Source: Planctomycetota bacterium
GTDB lineage: Bacteria; Planctomycetota; Phycisphaerae; WQYP01
Reading direction: 5' to 3'
Assembly: GCA_021828935.1 (NCBI GenBank)
Contig: JAJZCU010000021.1
Coordinates: 1-12,091 of the forward strand
DNA: 12,091 nt
In this document: positions 1 through 6,301 of the stretch, in pieces
How positions within the stretch are numbered: the first letter of the stretch is position 1
Layout: each line of letters begins with the position of its first letter
Made by a program: the position numbers and the translations under genes
Notes under the pieces: model-generated
Seen by the model: the letters and a program-made list of their open reading frames with translations, nothing else
Told to the model about the DNA's origin: nothing
Database searches by the model: none

Positions 1-180
1 AACCGTCCGCAAACCCTCTGCCGGCTTACTGACCAGGGCCGGCGCCGCTTTGATGAATACATCAGCGAATTGGAGCAGGTGGTCAACGATGCGGTGCGAA
101 CCGTGCAACGACCCGCGGCCGCAGCGATCGTTGAGAAACCCGGGCGCCACGGATTTAACCCGGCCCTGGAATCTTTATAA
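1..180 (+). CDS. Winged-helix transcriptional regulator, C-terminal fragment (5' end outside window)
   Basis: The frame starting at base 1 is open to a TAA at 178-180 and encodes 59 residues. The early part reads TLCRLTDQGRRRFDEYISEL, which matches the 'x-Y/x-L-T-x-x-G-R-x-x-F/L-x-x-Y-x-x-x-L' end of the winged helix in MarR/ArsR-like one-domain regulators (the HTH_34-type family). Here the wing strand is followed by a dimerisation helix. A 25-residue tail follows the helix. The DNA-recognition helix lies upstream of the window, so specificity cannot be read. The gene ends 65 nt before ispH on the same strand, so read-through or co-transcription is possible. The call rests on one short motif and the domain ending; the family is likely but not certain. 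Confidence 0.6.
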   Translation, partial: NRPQTLCRLTDQGRRRFDEYISELEQVVNDAVRTVQRPAAAAIVEKPGRHGFNPALESL

Positions 181-229
181 AACTTTTATTTTTGACCACG
201 TACTTTGCAGCACAAAGTAATTTCCGTGG
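177..229 (+). promoter_or_regulatory. ispH leader: candidate promoter overlapped by a 12-bp bulged inverted repeat
   Basis: A TTGACC box at 192-197 stands 18 nt before AGTAAT at 216-221, a plausible but imperfect sigma70-type promoter. Over it lies an inverted repeat: left arm CCACGTACTTTG (196-207), loop CAGCA (208-212), right arm CAAAGTA (213-219), a 5-nt bulge ATTTC (220-224), then CGTGG (225-229). Just upstream, ATAAAA (177-182) and TTTTAT (184-189) form another small inverted repeat, which overlaps the stop codon of the preceding gene. There is no T-run after the large hairpin, so it is not a standard intrinsic terminator. An operator or a leader RNA structure is the likelier reading; this is inference. 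Confidence 0.4.
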
Positions 230-245
230 TAAAACTGGAGGCCCC

Positions 246-1145
246 ATGAAAGTTATTATGGCCCAGGCCGCGGGCGTTTGTTTCGGCGTTGAGGACGCCC
301 TGGCGACGACCGCCGGTATTACCAATCCCCAGGCCGTTACCATTCACGGAGAATTGGTTCACAACCCTCTGGTGCAAAACCGTCTGCGAGACCGGGGATT
401 TTTAGTAAACTCCGAGGACAGCCGCGCTGCGGCGCCCACATCCGCGCAGGTGCTTATCACCGCCCATGGAATCAGCAACCGCGAGCGCCTTCGCCTGACT
501 TCAGCCGGAAAACAACTTATTGACACCACCTGCCCCCTGGTTCGCCGCGCCCACGACGCCGCACTGTCACTGGCCCGTGAAGGCCGTTTTGTAATCGTGC
601 TGGGCAAGGCCAGCCATGTTGAAGTGGAGGGCTTGACCGGCGACCTTGATGCGTTTGCCGTGGTGAACGCGCCCGCTGATGTTCGGCCCTATCCGTCGAC
701 CAAACTCGGAATTGTTTGCCAAACCACGCTGCCGACGCGCGAAGCCCAGATGTTGCGCGGCGCCATAGCCGCAGCCAACCCACATGCCGATATCCGCTTT
801 GTTGATACCATTTGCCGCCCCACCAAAGATCGCCAGCGGGCGCTTGAAGACATTTTGCGCCAGGCCGACGCCGTGGTGGTGGTCGGCGGCCGCCACAGCA
901 ATAACACGCGCAAGCTCCTTGACCGTTGTGCCGAGGCCGGCCGGCGCGCCTGGCACGTCGAATCCGCTGCCGATTTGCGCCGTGATTGGTTCCTCGGCTG
1001 CGATGTGGTGGGCCTAACCGGCGGCACCTCAACCCTGCCCGAAACGCTGCGGGAAGTTCACGATACATTGCTAAGCATCGCTGCGGAATGTCAAACTGCG
1101 CCCCAATTCGCCACCGTCGGCGCCTCCCAGTGGGGGGCGGGCTGA
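246..1145 (+). CDS. ispH: 4-hydroxy-3-methylbut-2-enyl diphosphate reductase (IspH/LytB)
   Basis: IspH is a cytosolic iron-sulfur enzyme that carries out the last MEP-pathway step, reducing HMBPP to IPP and DMAPP. The 299-residue product has all the family landmarks. The three cluster cysteines are C12 (AAGVCFGVEDA), C96 (DTTCPLV) and C190 (DTICRPTKDRQ). Substrate-pocket residues are H39 (ELVHN), H74 (AHGIS), H124 and E126 (SHVEVEG), T160/T161 (QTTL), S218 and N220 (RHSNNT) and S262 (GGTSTLPE). Length is normal for the short single-domain form, without an S1-domain extension. The frame is open back to a TTG at 192, but ATG 246 is chosen because GGAG (237-240) precedes it at good spacing and because this start puts C12, C96, H74 and H124 at the same numbers as in E. 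coli IspH. The gene converges with the esterase gene. Confidence 0.97.
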   Translation: MKVIMAQAAGVCFGVEDALATTAGITNPQAVTIHGELVHNPLVQNRLRDRGFLVNSEDSRAAAPTSAQVLITAHGISNRERLRLTSAGKQLIDTTCPLVRRAHDAALSLAREGRFVIVLGKASHVEVEGLTGDLDAFAVVNAPADVRPYPSTKLGIVCQTTLPTREAQMLRGAIAAANPHADIRFVDTICRPTKDRQRALEDILRQADAVVVVGGRHSNNTRKLLDRCAEAGRRAWHVESAADLRRDWFLGCDVVGLTGGTSTLPETLREVHDTLLSIAAECQTAPQFATVGASQWGAG

Positions 1146-1249
1146 TGGGGGGCCGGCTTCTAGTCCGACGAGTTCATGCCCATAGCAGGACTCATGCCAC
1201 GACTGCAGTGAAGACAAACGAATCGGCGGCCAAGATGGCCGGCCCCAAC
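1146..1249 (-). repeat. Interspersed intergenic repeat, degenerate copy C
   Basis: Read on the minus strand, the block begins near GGGGCCGGCCATCTTGGCC GCCGATTCG and ends with the tail GGACTAGAAGCCGGCCCCCC. It thus shares the head (GGCCATCYTGGCC) and tail (GGxCTxGAAGCC) of the copies at 2391-2567 and 3902-4003, with a diverged centre that still keeps a GTCGTG and CCTGCTA-like segment. It starts directly after the ispH stop codon and fills most of the gap between the convergent ispH and esterase genes. It is the weakest of the four copies. Confidence 0.5.
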
Positions 1250-1291
1250 AGCCATGCAACCCGCGCCGCCGGGGCATTTTCTTGACAAGGG

Positions 1292-2158
1292 TCAATTACC
1301 CGCAAAGATCAGATTCGCCGCCGACGTGCGGGCCACTCTTGGCGCCGGTGCGGGCGGCAACGTTCGCCGACGCCGCGCGTGCCAATACCGGGCCGCCCCC
1401 GCCCGCGGCAGCTTATGACGCAGCAGCCACGCATAAAGTGCGTTGTCATTGTACGCTGCATGCCACGAATTGTGCCCAAAGGCGTTGAACATCGTGAGTC
1501 GCGCATGGCCGCCGCGCAAATTAATCACGTTGCACATGGATGTGGCGTTGGCGGACCATACCGCCAGATCAAGACTGTTTTGAAAGCACCATATGGGCAT
1601 ATGCGTTAGGCGCCGCGCCACGGACAGGTCTTCCGGCGCCGCCACGGGGGCCAGCGCCGCAAACTGTCGGCGAAACTTCGCGCCTAGCGCCCATGTGCCA
1701 AATCCGCCCAGGGAAAGACCGGTCAAATACACCCGGCGGCGATTCACTGAAAAATGCCGTTCCACCTGCGCCAATTCCGCCATGGCCATTTCTGACGCCT
1801 TGGAATTGGCCCCCCAGTTATTTGGAGTCTGCGCAAAAATAACAATAAATGGAAATGTCGCCGCCCGCTTCGCCACCGCCGGCCCCAGCCCGACCTCCAC
1901 CGGCTTGCGACCGTCCCGGCCCACCTGTCCGGATCCATTTAAGAATAAAATCAGCGGCCATTTTCTCCGCGACGTGTAATTCCGCGGCACGAAGAGCGTA
2001 TAGCGCGCCTGCAGGCCACCCGCCGTCACTTGCCGCAGCGTAAAGCCGCGCCCGCTGGGCATGTTGCGGTTGCCCAGCCGATAAACACGGCCTGCGCTGG
2101 CGCAGCCGCCCGCCGCCATGAACAGCGTTAATAACGCGTATTTTTTTCGTATTCCCAT
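1292..2158 (-). CDS. Alpha/beta-hydrolase esterase/peptidase (COG4099-like), putative lipoprotein
   Basis: The 288-residue protein has the fold signatures of the predicted peptidase / feruloyl-esterase-like alpha/beta hydrolases. The core reads YTLFVPRNY then KWPLILFLNGSGQVGRDG (oxyanion-hole region, 66-83). The nucleophile elbow is GLSLGG with S149, the acid is probably D197 (NSLDLAV), and the catalytic histidine is H229 in GHNSWHAAYND, which corresponds to the usual 'HDSW..AYND' ending. The N-terminus has a basic start, a hydrophobic core and AAGGC with C19, a plausible though not ideal lipobox, so the protein is likely exported and membrane-anchored. About 40 Arg/Ala/Pro-rich residues follow the catalytic domain, longer than usual. 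ATG 2158 has GGAG seven bases upstream. The substrate is unknown; an ester on a plant or microbial polysaccharide is a guess. Confidence 0.8.
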   Translation of the reverse strand: MGIRKKYALLTLFMAAGGCASAGRVYRLGNRNMPSGRGFTLRQVTAGGLQARYTLFVPRNYTSRRKWPLILFLNGSGQVGRDGRKPVEVGLGPAVAKRAATFPFIVIFAQTPNNWGANSKASEMAMAELAQVERHFSVNRRRVYLTGLSLGGFGTWALGAKFRRQFAALAPVAAPEDLSVARRLTHMPIWCFQNSLDLAVWSANATSMCNVINLRGGHARLTMFNAFGHNSWHAAYNDNALYAWLLRHKLPRAGAARYWHARRRRTLPPAPAPRVARTSAANLIFAGN

Positions 2159-2390
2159 GGGGAAACTCCATGCGAAGAGTCAGCCGACCCGTCCAGCCGT
2201 GCCGCACGCTCCGCACGAGAAATATCGGCCTGAACTGGCCCTCCGCTGAACTGGCGCGGCCGGCGAGCCCCGCGAGGACGCTGCAACTTTCCCGCCGCCC
2301 ACAGGGCTCCAAAGACCCGTCCCGCCGACCGTCTTATAATAGGCAATGCGACACTGCTGGCGCCGCGGATGGGTTATGCCGCGCAATTAT

Positions 2391-2494
2391 GGGGCTGGGC
2401 TTCCAGCGCTTCCAGCCCGGCGTAGCCATGGCCACGCCAGGATTTGGTAAGAAGCAGCAGGCGAACGATACGCCTGCCAGGATGGCCCCCCCCC
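2391..2494 (-). repeat. Interspersed intergenic repeat, copy A1
   Basis: In minus-strand reading the unit has head GGGGGCCATCCTGGC, then TTCGCCTGCTGC and the tail GGGCTGGAAGCGCTGGAAGC, where the 'GCTGGAAG' tail motif is itself doubled. It is joined directly to copy A2 (2498-2567), making a tandem pair. The head and tail correspond to those at 3902-4003; the AAATTT-containing core is diverged here (ACCAAATCCTGGCGT). Confidence 0.65.
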
Positions 2495-2497
2495 ATT

Positions 2498-2567
2498 ATC
2501 ATGTCTACGCCAAAATTTGATCCCGGATGGCAGGCGGACAATTCATCGGCCAAGATGGCCACCCCCC
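2498..2567 (-). repeat. Interspersed intergenic repeat, copy A2 (abuts ACP gene)
   Basis: The core 2501-2537 matches 3934-3970 at 31 of 37 positions by eye, including an uninterrupted CCAAAATTTGATCCC. The head GGTGGCCATCTTGGCC (minus strand) lies 13 nt past the ACP stop codon. The distal tail is missing, because copy A1 begins where it would be expected; the unit is probably fused to or truncated by its neighbour. Confidence 0.75.
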
Positions 2568-2580
2568 AAAATGACCTTCG

Positions 2581-2847
2581 CTACGGCGCCCCCGCATCCG
2601 TTTTGTGCGCATCAATGTATTCCGCCAAAGTTCCCACAGTGGCCAGAGCCAGGCGGGCGTCATCGCTTTCCTCGTTGAGTTCCACGCCAAAATGCTTGTG
2701 AACCAACACGGCAATTTCCAGGACGTCCACGGAATCCAGCCCCAGCCCTTCCTTGCCAAAAATCGCCGTCTCCGGCGTAATGGCAATGTGCTTCAGGCGC
2801 AGGCCGCGGGTTAATACGTTAATCAAACGCTGCTGGGTTTCGGTCAT
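2581..2847 (-). CDS. Acyl carrier protein
   Basis: This 88-residue acidic protein carries the phosphopantetheine-attachment signature GLGLDSVDVLEI with the modified serine at S39. Before it is a typical helix I (RLINVLTRGLRL) and after it the VHKHFGVEL and TVGTLAEYI segments, so the four-helix ACP fold is complete. Such proteins carry acyl or other carboxylic groups as thioesters. The frame extends to a TTG at 2854-2856, but ATG 2847 is preferred: GAG lies about 9 nt upstream, and it removes three extra residues. The gene stands 129 nt downstream of the polysaccharide deacetylase on the same strand. The window has no ketosynthase, FabD/FabG or acyltransferase, and the sequence departs from the usual housekeeping 'GADSLDTVE' AcpP motif. 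A specialised carrier is therefore likelier than the fatty-acid AcpP. Partner enzymes are not visible. Confidence 0.9.
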   Translation of the reverse strand: MTETQQRLINVLTRGLRLKHIAITPETAIFGKEGLGLDSVDVLEIAVLVHKHFGVELNEESDDARLALATVGTLAEYIDAHKTDAGAP

Positions 2848-2931
2848 CAAGGTCAACTCAAAATAGAATCAAATTTTATCAACATCGGCGAAAGGCCCGA
2901 ATCTCGCGGTGGCACCCGCGCGCATCAGCGC

Positions 2932-2970
2932 AATCCGCGGATTCATTTGTTCGGGGCAGTTTTAACTGCC
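2932..2970. repeat. Two adjacent short palindromes in the deacetylase-ACP gap
   Basis: AATCCGCGGATT (2932-2943) is a perfect 12-bp palindrome. GGCAGTT (2955-2961) and AACTGCC (2964-2970) form a 7-bp inverted repeat with a TT centre. Neither is followed by a T-run on the minus strand, so they are poor intrinsic terminators. They may be a protein-binding site or an intercistronic RNA structure; the function is not known. Confidence 0.4.
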
Positions 2971-2976
2971 GCGCCC

Positions 2977-3729
2977 TCACGCATCATCATGCGCGAAATA
3001 AACCGGCGTATCCAGCCCCTGCGCCAACGAAAAACAATGCCACTTGCGTTCCTGAACGCTGCGCAAAATCGCCGGCAGCGCATCAACCGTGCCCTGCTGC
3101 GATTTTTCGCGGCGCGCCTTTTCCAGGCCATCATGCAGCGTGATGATATCCCCCGCGCGCATGCGCCTGGTCAAATATCCTGTCAAAAATCCGGGGCCCA
3201 CCACCGTGTCAAATCCGCGCAGCCGCCACCCCACCACGCGCATGCCCTTGCGCTTCAGCGCCCTGGCCATGGGCCAGAACTTAATGCCCCGCGGCGCCCG
3301 GAACAGTCGCGGGCGCAGTCCCGTTTCATGCGTGATCACCCGATTGGTACGCGCCAGTTGAGAATGCCAATAGCGCTGGCCCAGTGTGAAACCCAGCGCC
3401 GTATGATCATAAGAATGGTTGCCCACGGTGTGGCCCTCTTCCACAATCCGGCGCGCCAGCTTTGGATATTTGCGAACGTTCTGCCCTATTAAAAAAAATG
3501 TCGCCTGCGCGTGGTGCTCCGCCAGTATGTCCAAAATCCGCGCCGTAAACGGTTCCGTGGGCCCATCATCAAATGTCAGCGCCACCGCGTTAACCACCGG
3601 CAACCGGCGTATCACCGGAATAAACGTCTGGCTGCCCGGCGCCAGCACCGACCACGCCGCATACCCCGCCCCCACGCACCCCGCCGCCCCGGCGGCATAA
3701 GGCCAGCCGGAATGAAAAAAATCGCTCAT
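2977..3729 (-). CDS. Membrane-anchored polysaccharide deacetylase (NodB domain)
   Basis: This 250-residue carbohydrate-esterase-family-4 type protein removes N- or O-acyl groups from glycans with a bound metal. Motif 1 is TFDDG (D54, D55), motif 2 is GNHSYDHT (H105 and H109, metal ligands), motif 3 is FRAPRG (R144, P146), and motif 5 is TLHDG (H199). A segment rich in Ala/Gly at residues 9-30 looks like a single N-terminal membrane anchor or uncleaved signal, placing the domain outside the cytoplasm. ATG 3729 is the only convincing start, with a modest AGGA about 12 nt upstream. The ACP gene follows on the same strand after 129 nt, so the two may be transcribed together. Substrate could be peptidoglycan, a chitin-like or an exported polysaccharide; the sequence does not say which. 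Confidence 0.9.
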   Translation of the reverse strand: MSDFFHSGWPYAAGAAGCVGAGYAAWSVLAPGSQTFIPVIRRLPVVNAVALTFDDGPTEPFTARILDILAEHHAQATFFLIGQNVRKYPKLARRIVEEGHTVGNHSYDHTALGFTLGQRYWHSQLARTNRVITHETGLRPRLFRAPRGIKFWPMARALKRKGMRVVGWRLRGFDTVVGPGFLTGYLTRRMRAGDIITLHDGLEKARREKSQQGTVDALPAILRSVQERKWHCFSLAQGLDTPVYFAHDDA

Positions 3730-3901
3730 GAAAAACGGTAATCCTACGGGTAAAAAAATCGCCGTTGCCCGCCCCTGCGTACGCGCGAAAGAACGAATTC
3801 CGCCAACCGACGCCCGCCGCGCTGCAAAAACGCACGCACGGCAATCGTCCCATAACCCAGTAGTCTATGAAATTCCCACACGATGGGCAAACGCGGCGGG
3901 C

Positions 3902-4003
3902 GATGGTGGGCGGGCTTCCAGCCCGCCGCAGTCGTGTCTACCCCAAAATTTGATCCCAAGTAGCAGGCGGGCGCGATTCGGCGGCCAGGATGGCCACCCC
4001 CCA
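3902..4003 (-). repeat. Interspersed intergenic repeat, best-preserved copy B
   Basis: Both ends are hairpins: GGCGGGC-TTCCA-GCCCGCC at 3909-3927 and GGCCA-GGA-TGGCC at 3983-3995, the latter followed by CCCCCC. Between them is the core shared with copy A2 (3934-3970 against 2501-2537, 31 of 37 identical, including CCAAAATTTGATCCC). Two end hairpins around a short non-coding core, together with intergenic placement, recall REP- or MITE-like mobile repeats. No transposase is present in the window. Confidence 0.75.
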
Positions 4004-4012
4004 TTTGTACCT

Positions 4013-4058
4013 GTTAAAATAAAAAAGCCGGGGCGGTTCTATGAACCGCGCCCGGCTT
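4013..4058 (-). terminator. Intrinsic terminator of the PEP-CTERM gene
   Basis: On the minus strand the stem AAGCCGGGCGCGGTTC pairs with GAACCGCCCCGGCTT around a three-base loop, with one bulged base. It is followed at once by TTTTTTATTTT. The structure sits 60 nt beyond the PEP-CTERM stop codon and is a textbook rho-independent terminator. It separates this gene from the downstream deacetylase. Confidence 0.92.
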
Positions 4059-4117
4059 GGGATTCTTAGGCGTTGCGCTGCGCCGCAGCGGCGTGCGCAA
4101 ACGCTAATAAGTTAACC

Positions 4118-4876
4118 TCAGGCAACCGTTGGCCGGGCCAGCTTGCGCCGCGCCGCCAGGCCGATTAGGCCCAGGGGGATCAGCATGAGGCTGGCGGGTT
4201 CCGGAACCACTGGCGGCGGCCCGCCGGTGTTGACTTCATTGAAGCCGTTGTCAACAAAGCTGATGGTGGCCGTAGCGGGATTTGCGCTGGTGTTGCTGGG
4301 CGTGGCGGTGACCAGGATATCCTTGGTCAACAGCAGATCGGTGTAGTTGCCGTTGAGCTTCAGCGTGGTGGCGCTGATGTTGGTGATCCCGGTCGAAATA
4401 TTTCCCTGGTAAACGGTCAACTGGCCCAGGTTGGCGCCGGTGGTGGCATCCTGCACGGTTTCAGTCACCGTGGCAAAGGCGTTGCCGCCGGTGTTGTTGA
4501 TCGTGGCGCCGTTAAAGTCCAGGTAAACGCTGTTGATCGCCATGTTGGTTGCGGCCAGATGGGCCTGATAGCCAATGATGCTATCCACAGATCCACTGGA
4601 CGAGGTCCAATTGGCGGAAAAGCGCACGCCGGTATTGCTGGAGCCGCCCGCGTTCGTGCCATTCACAGTAGACACCGTAATGGCCGAATCGGATGGCGCG
4701 TAGCCGCCGGGATTGCTGTAGGTGAAATTGTTGAAGGTAAAGCTGCCGGAAGCCAGCGAACCGGAGCCTTGGGAACCATCCAACTGCGCCAGCGTGGTGG
4801 CGCTGGCGGTGGTGGCCAGGGCGAGCACCATGGCGCCCAGCGCCAGGCTCGCGGAATACTTGATCATGTTTTTCAT
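4118..4876 (-). CDS. PEP-CTERM sorting domain protein
   Basis: The 252-residue protein starts with a standard signal peptide (MKNMIKYSASLALGAM..., basic start, hydrophobic core, AxA site at 24-26). Its body is low in charge and rich in Ser, Thr, Gly and Asn (residues 27-220), looking like a beta-rich secreted domain. It ends with VPEP (224-227), a hydrophobic stretch and ARRK, the exosortase sorting signal. It is expected to be exported, processed by an exosortase and displayed or incorporated in the extracellular matrix. No exosortase gene is in the window. ATG 4876 is chosen over an in-frame TTG at 4888, because GGAG sits six bases upstream of the ATG. The gene is monocistronic, bounded by its own terminator, and divergent from the LuxR-type pair. 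The ligand or role of the body domain is not recognised. Confidence 0.93.
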   Translation of the reverse strand: MKNMIKYSASLALGAMVLALATTASATTLAQLDGSQGSGSLASGSFTFNNFTYSNPGGYAPSDSAITVSTVNGTNAGGSSNTGVRFSANWTSSSGSVDSIIGYQAHLAATNMAINSVYLDFNGATINNTGGNAFATVTETVQDATTGANLGQLTVYQGNISTGITNISATTLKLNGNYTDLLLTKDILVTATPSNTSANPATATISFVDNGFNEVNTGGPPPVVPEPASLMLIPLGLIGLAARRKLARPTVA

Positions 4877-5432
4877 AAGGAACTCCAAAAGTTAAGGTAC
4901 AGTCATTTTCTCCAATGTGTGTTCATGGCCGTGGCGTTTGCCAATGACCCGGGCCGGCGCCCATGACGCACCGATCCAGCACATTTAACTCCATCGTCCT
5001 CGCTTTCTGCTCAAGGCAAAGTGATCGCAAGAGAACGGCCTCCATGGCGTTATTTCCTATTCGCATGGGCTGGCCGCAAGCGGCTGCCAGCGTGATTCCT
5101 TACTCATGTAAAGTGCGGCATGCGGACATGTTTTTGGCAGCGATAAACGCGCCCAACGCCCGCGAACGCATGCAGCATTATGACGTATGTCATCCCCTTT
5201 GGCAAGCCTAAAATCCAGCATTTTGGAGGCACGTCCTATAACCATGTGTCGCACGCCGAAAGCCCCGCGCAGACCCCCCAAATTGACGGGGTTGCTTTTC
5301 GATTCCCCTGCGGTCACACTTATGCGCATCCATATGGCCGGCGGCGCGGCGGCGGCTTTGTAGGACGATGGAAGTTTCTTAATATGCGGTTTTCGGGATA
5401 GTCGCGGCATGTTACGCTGCGGGAGTTTGGCC
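4877..5432. promoter_or_regulatory. Divergent intergenic region with operator-like inverted repeats
   Basis: This 556-bp region must carry the promoters of the PEP-CTERM gene (leftward) and of the LuxR-type regulators (rightward). It contains ATGAC-GTAT-GTCAT (5180-5193) and GCCTAAAAT-CCAGC-ATTTT-gg-AGGC (5206-5230, 9-bp arms with a 2-nt bulge). It also holds a small GCCGC-AA-GCGGC hairpin near 5072-5084. No ORF here has a believable protein or a ribosome-binding site. No strong sigma70 pair is evident for either gene. The two clustered inverted repeats are candidates for regulator-binding sites; this is inference. Confidence 0.4.
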
Positions 5433-6213
5433 ATGTCACTCTTTGAAATCGCTGAGGTGCGCACATTGCTCGGTTCGCTGCACCGCATGCATGCCTGCGT
5501 GGATATGAAATCCTTTGCGGACCGCGTGATGCATGTTGCGGCGGACACGGCCGGCGGCAATTCCCAGTTTTTTTACCGGTGGGAAAATAGCGCCCCCGCC
5601 CGGAAAGCCAGAGCGCCTGCGAATTTCCGCAGGCAGCCTGCCCGCGGACTCGCGGCCACCACACAGCGTGCGGCTGTTGGAAGGCTATGGCGCGGACCAT
5701 CCACTGGTGGCCCATTTTCGCTTGTTTCCCACATCGCCACCGGTGTCCATTTCAGATCTGTGTACGGAAACCACTTTCCGCGCTTCGCGCCTGTGTACGG
5801 AGCACTTTGCCCCATTAAATATTCAAGACCAGGTGGCGGCCTGCCTCTCCGGACCCGAACCGCTGGTGCTGGCCGGGGCGCACCACGGCAAATGGGGGAT
5901 TGGCAAAAAACGCTCCGAGCGACTGGGCGTGGCGCTGCCGCAGATGACGCTGGCCTACGCGCGGCTGACCATGGTTGGCGGCGGTGCATCGGAAATCTCC
6001 GCGCTGTCCGGCCACGCCTTGAGGCCGCGACATAAGCAAGTGCTGGCACTGGTGCTGGAAGGCATGAGAACAACGGAAATCGCGGCATCGCTGGGCATCA
6101 GTCCATTTACGGTGCGCGATTATTTGGCGGAATTGTACGAAGCGTTTGGCGTTTCCGGCCGGCCCCAGCTCATGGCCCGCCATATGCGGCGCAACGGTTC
6201 GCGATTTCCGTGA
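5433..6213 (+). pseudogene. LuxR-type (GerE HTH) regulator, frameshifted
   Basis: Two overlapping frames together make one regulator of about 259 residues. The first frame starts at ATG 5433 (GGGAG at 5421-5425) and gives the N-terminal part, MSLFEIAEVRTLLGSLH to about NSQFF. The downstream part, from about HPLVAHF through EHFAPLNIQDQ, LAGAHHGKWG and the C-terminal HTH (IAASLGISPFTVRDYLAELY, last 69 residues), is in the next frame and ends at TGA 6213. Both halves align with the intact paralogue immediately downstream. Deleting one T from the T7 run at 5568-5574 would join them; A4 at 5584-5587 or C5 at 5593-5597 are other possible sites. It may be a true pseudogene, phase-variable, translated by frameshifting, or a sequencing error. 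The N-terminal region resembles the GAF/PAS-like sensor part of such regulators. The usual Glu in the 'TxREREVL' start of the GerE domain is replaced (RPRHKQVL). Confidence 0.75.
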
Positions 6214-6301
6214 TCCTTACTGAAGCTTAGTTTGTTACATGCGATTGGTCGGTTCAGCCTGCCGCGATGCAGAGAAGGAATTTGGAGAAAGGAAGGGCTT
6301 T

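Larger units (their letters stand above)
2159..2580. other. Intergenic region holding two repeat units
   Basis: This 420-bp stretch separates the acyl carrier protein and esterase genes, both on the minus strand. The part near the ACP stop (2391-2567) is two tandem repeat units. The remainder (2159-2390) has no ORF with a believable protein. A TATAAT sequence at 2335-2340 on the + strand has no matching -35 box. The esterase promoter should lie here, but I cannot place it. Confidence 0.5.
3730..4117. other. Intergenic region with repeat copy B and PEP-CTERM gene terminator
   Basis: This gap of 388 bp lies between the PEP-CTERM gene and the deacetylase gene, both on the minus strand. It holds an intrinsic terminator (4013-4058) and a complete interspersed repeat (3902-4003). 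The rest (3730-3900) should carry the deacetylase promoter, but no clear -35/-10 pair is visible and no believable gene is present. Confidence 0.5.

Noticed and set aside
517..1068. Long minus-strand frames opposite ispH (183, 129 and 112 residues)
   Set aside because: Arg/Gly/Pro-rich composition typical of antisense frames in GC-rich DNA; the + strand codes for an intact IspH with all catalytic residues.
2947..3492. 181-residue + strand frame opposite the deacetylase
   Set aside because: Shadow of the NodB-domain gene, whose metal-binding motifs are all in the minus-strand frame.
1146..4003. CRISPR array
   Set aside because: The repeats are about 70-105 bp, diverged and separated by whole genes, without regular spacers, and no cas gene is present.
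3744..4004. Minus-strand frame (86 residues) resembling one at 2374-2562
   Set aside because: The similarity (GSNFGVD, HPGRRI) comes from the shared intergenic DNA repeat, not from a conserved protein.
4963..5211. 82-residue + strand frame in the divergent intergenic region
   Set aside because: No ribosome-binding site or protein-like pattern; more likely regulatory DNA.
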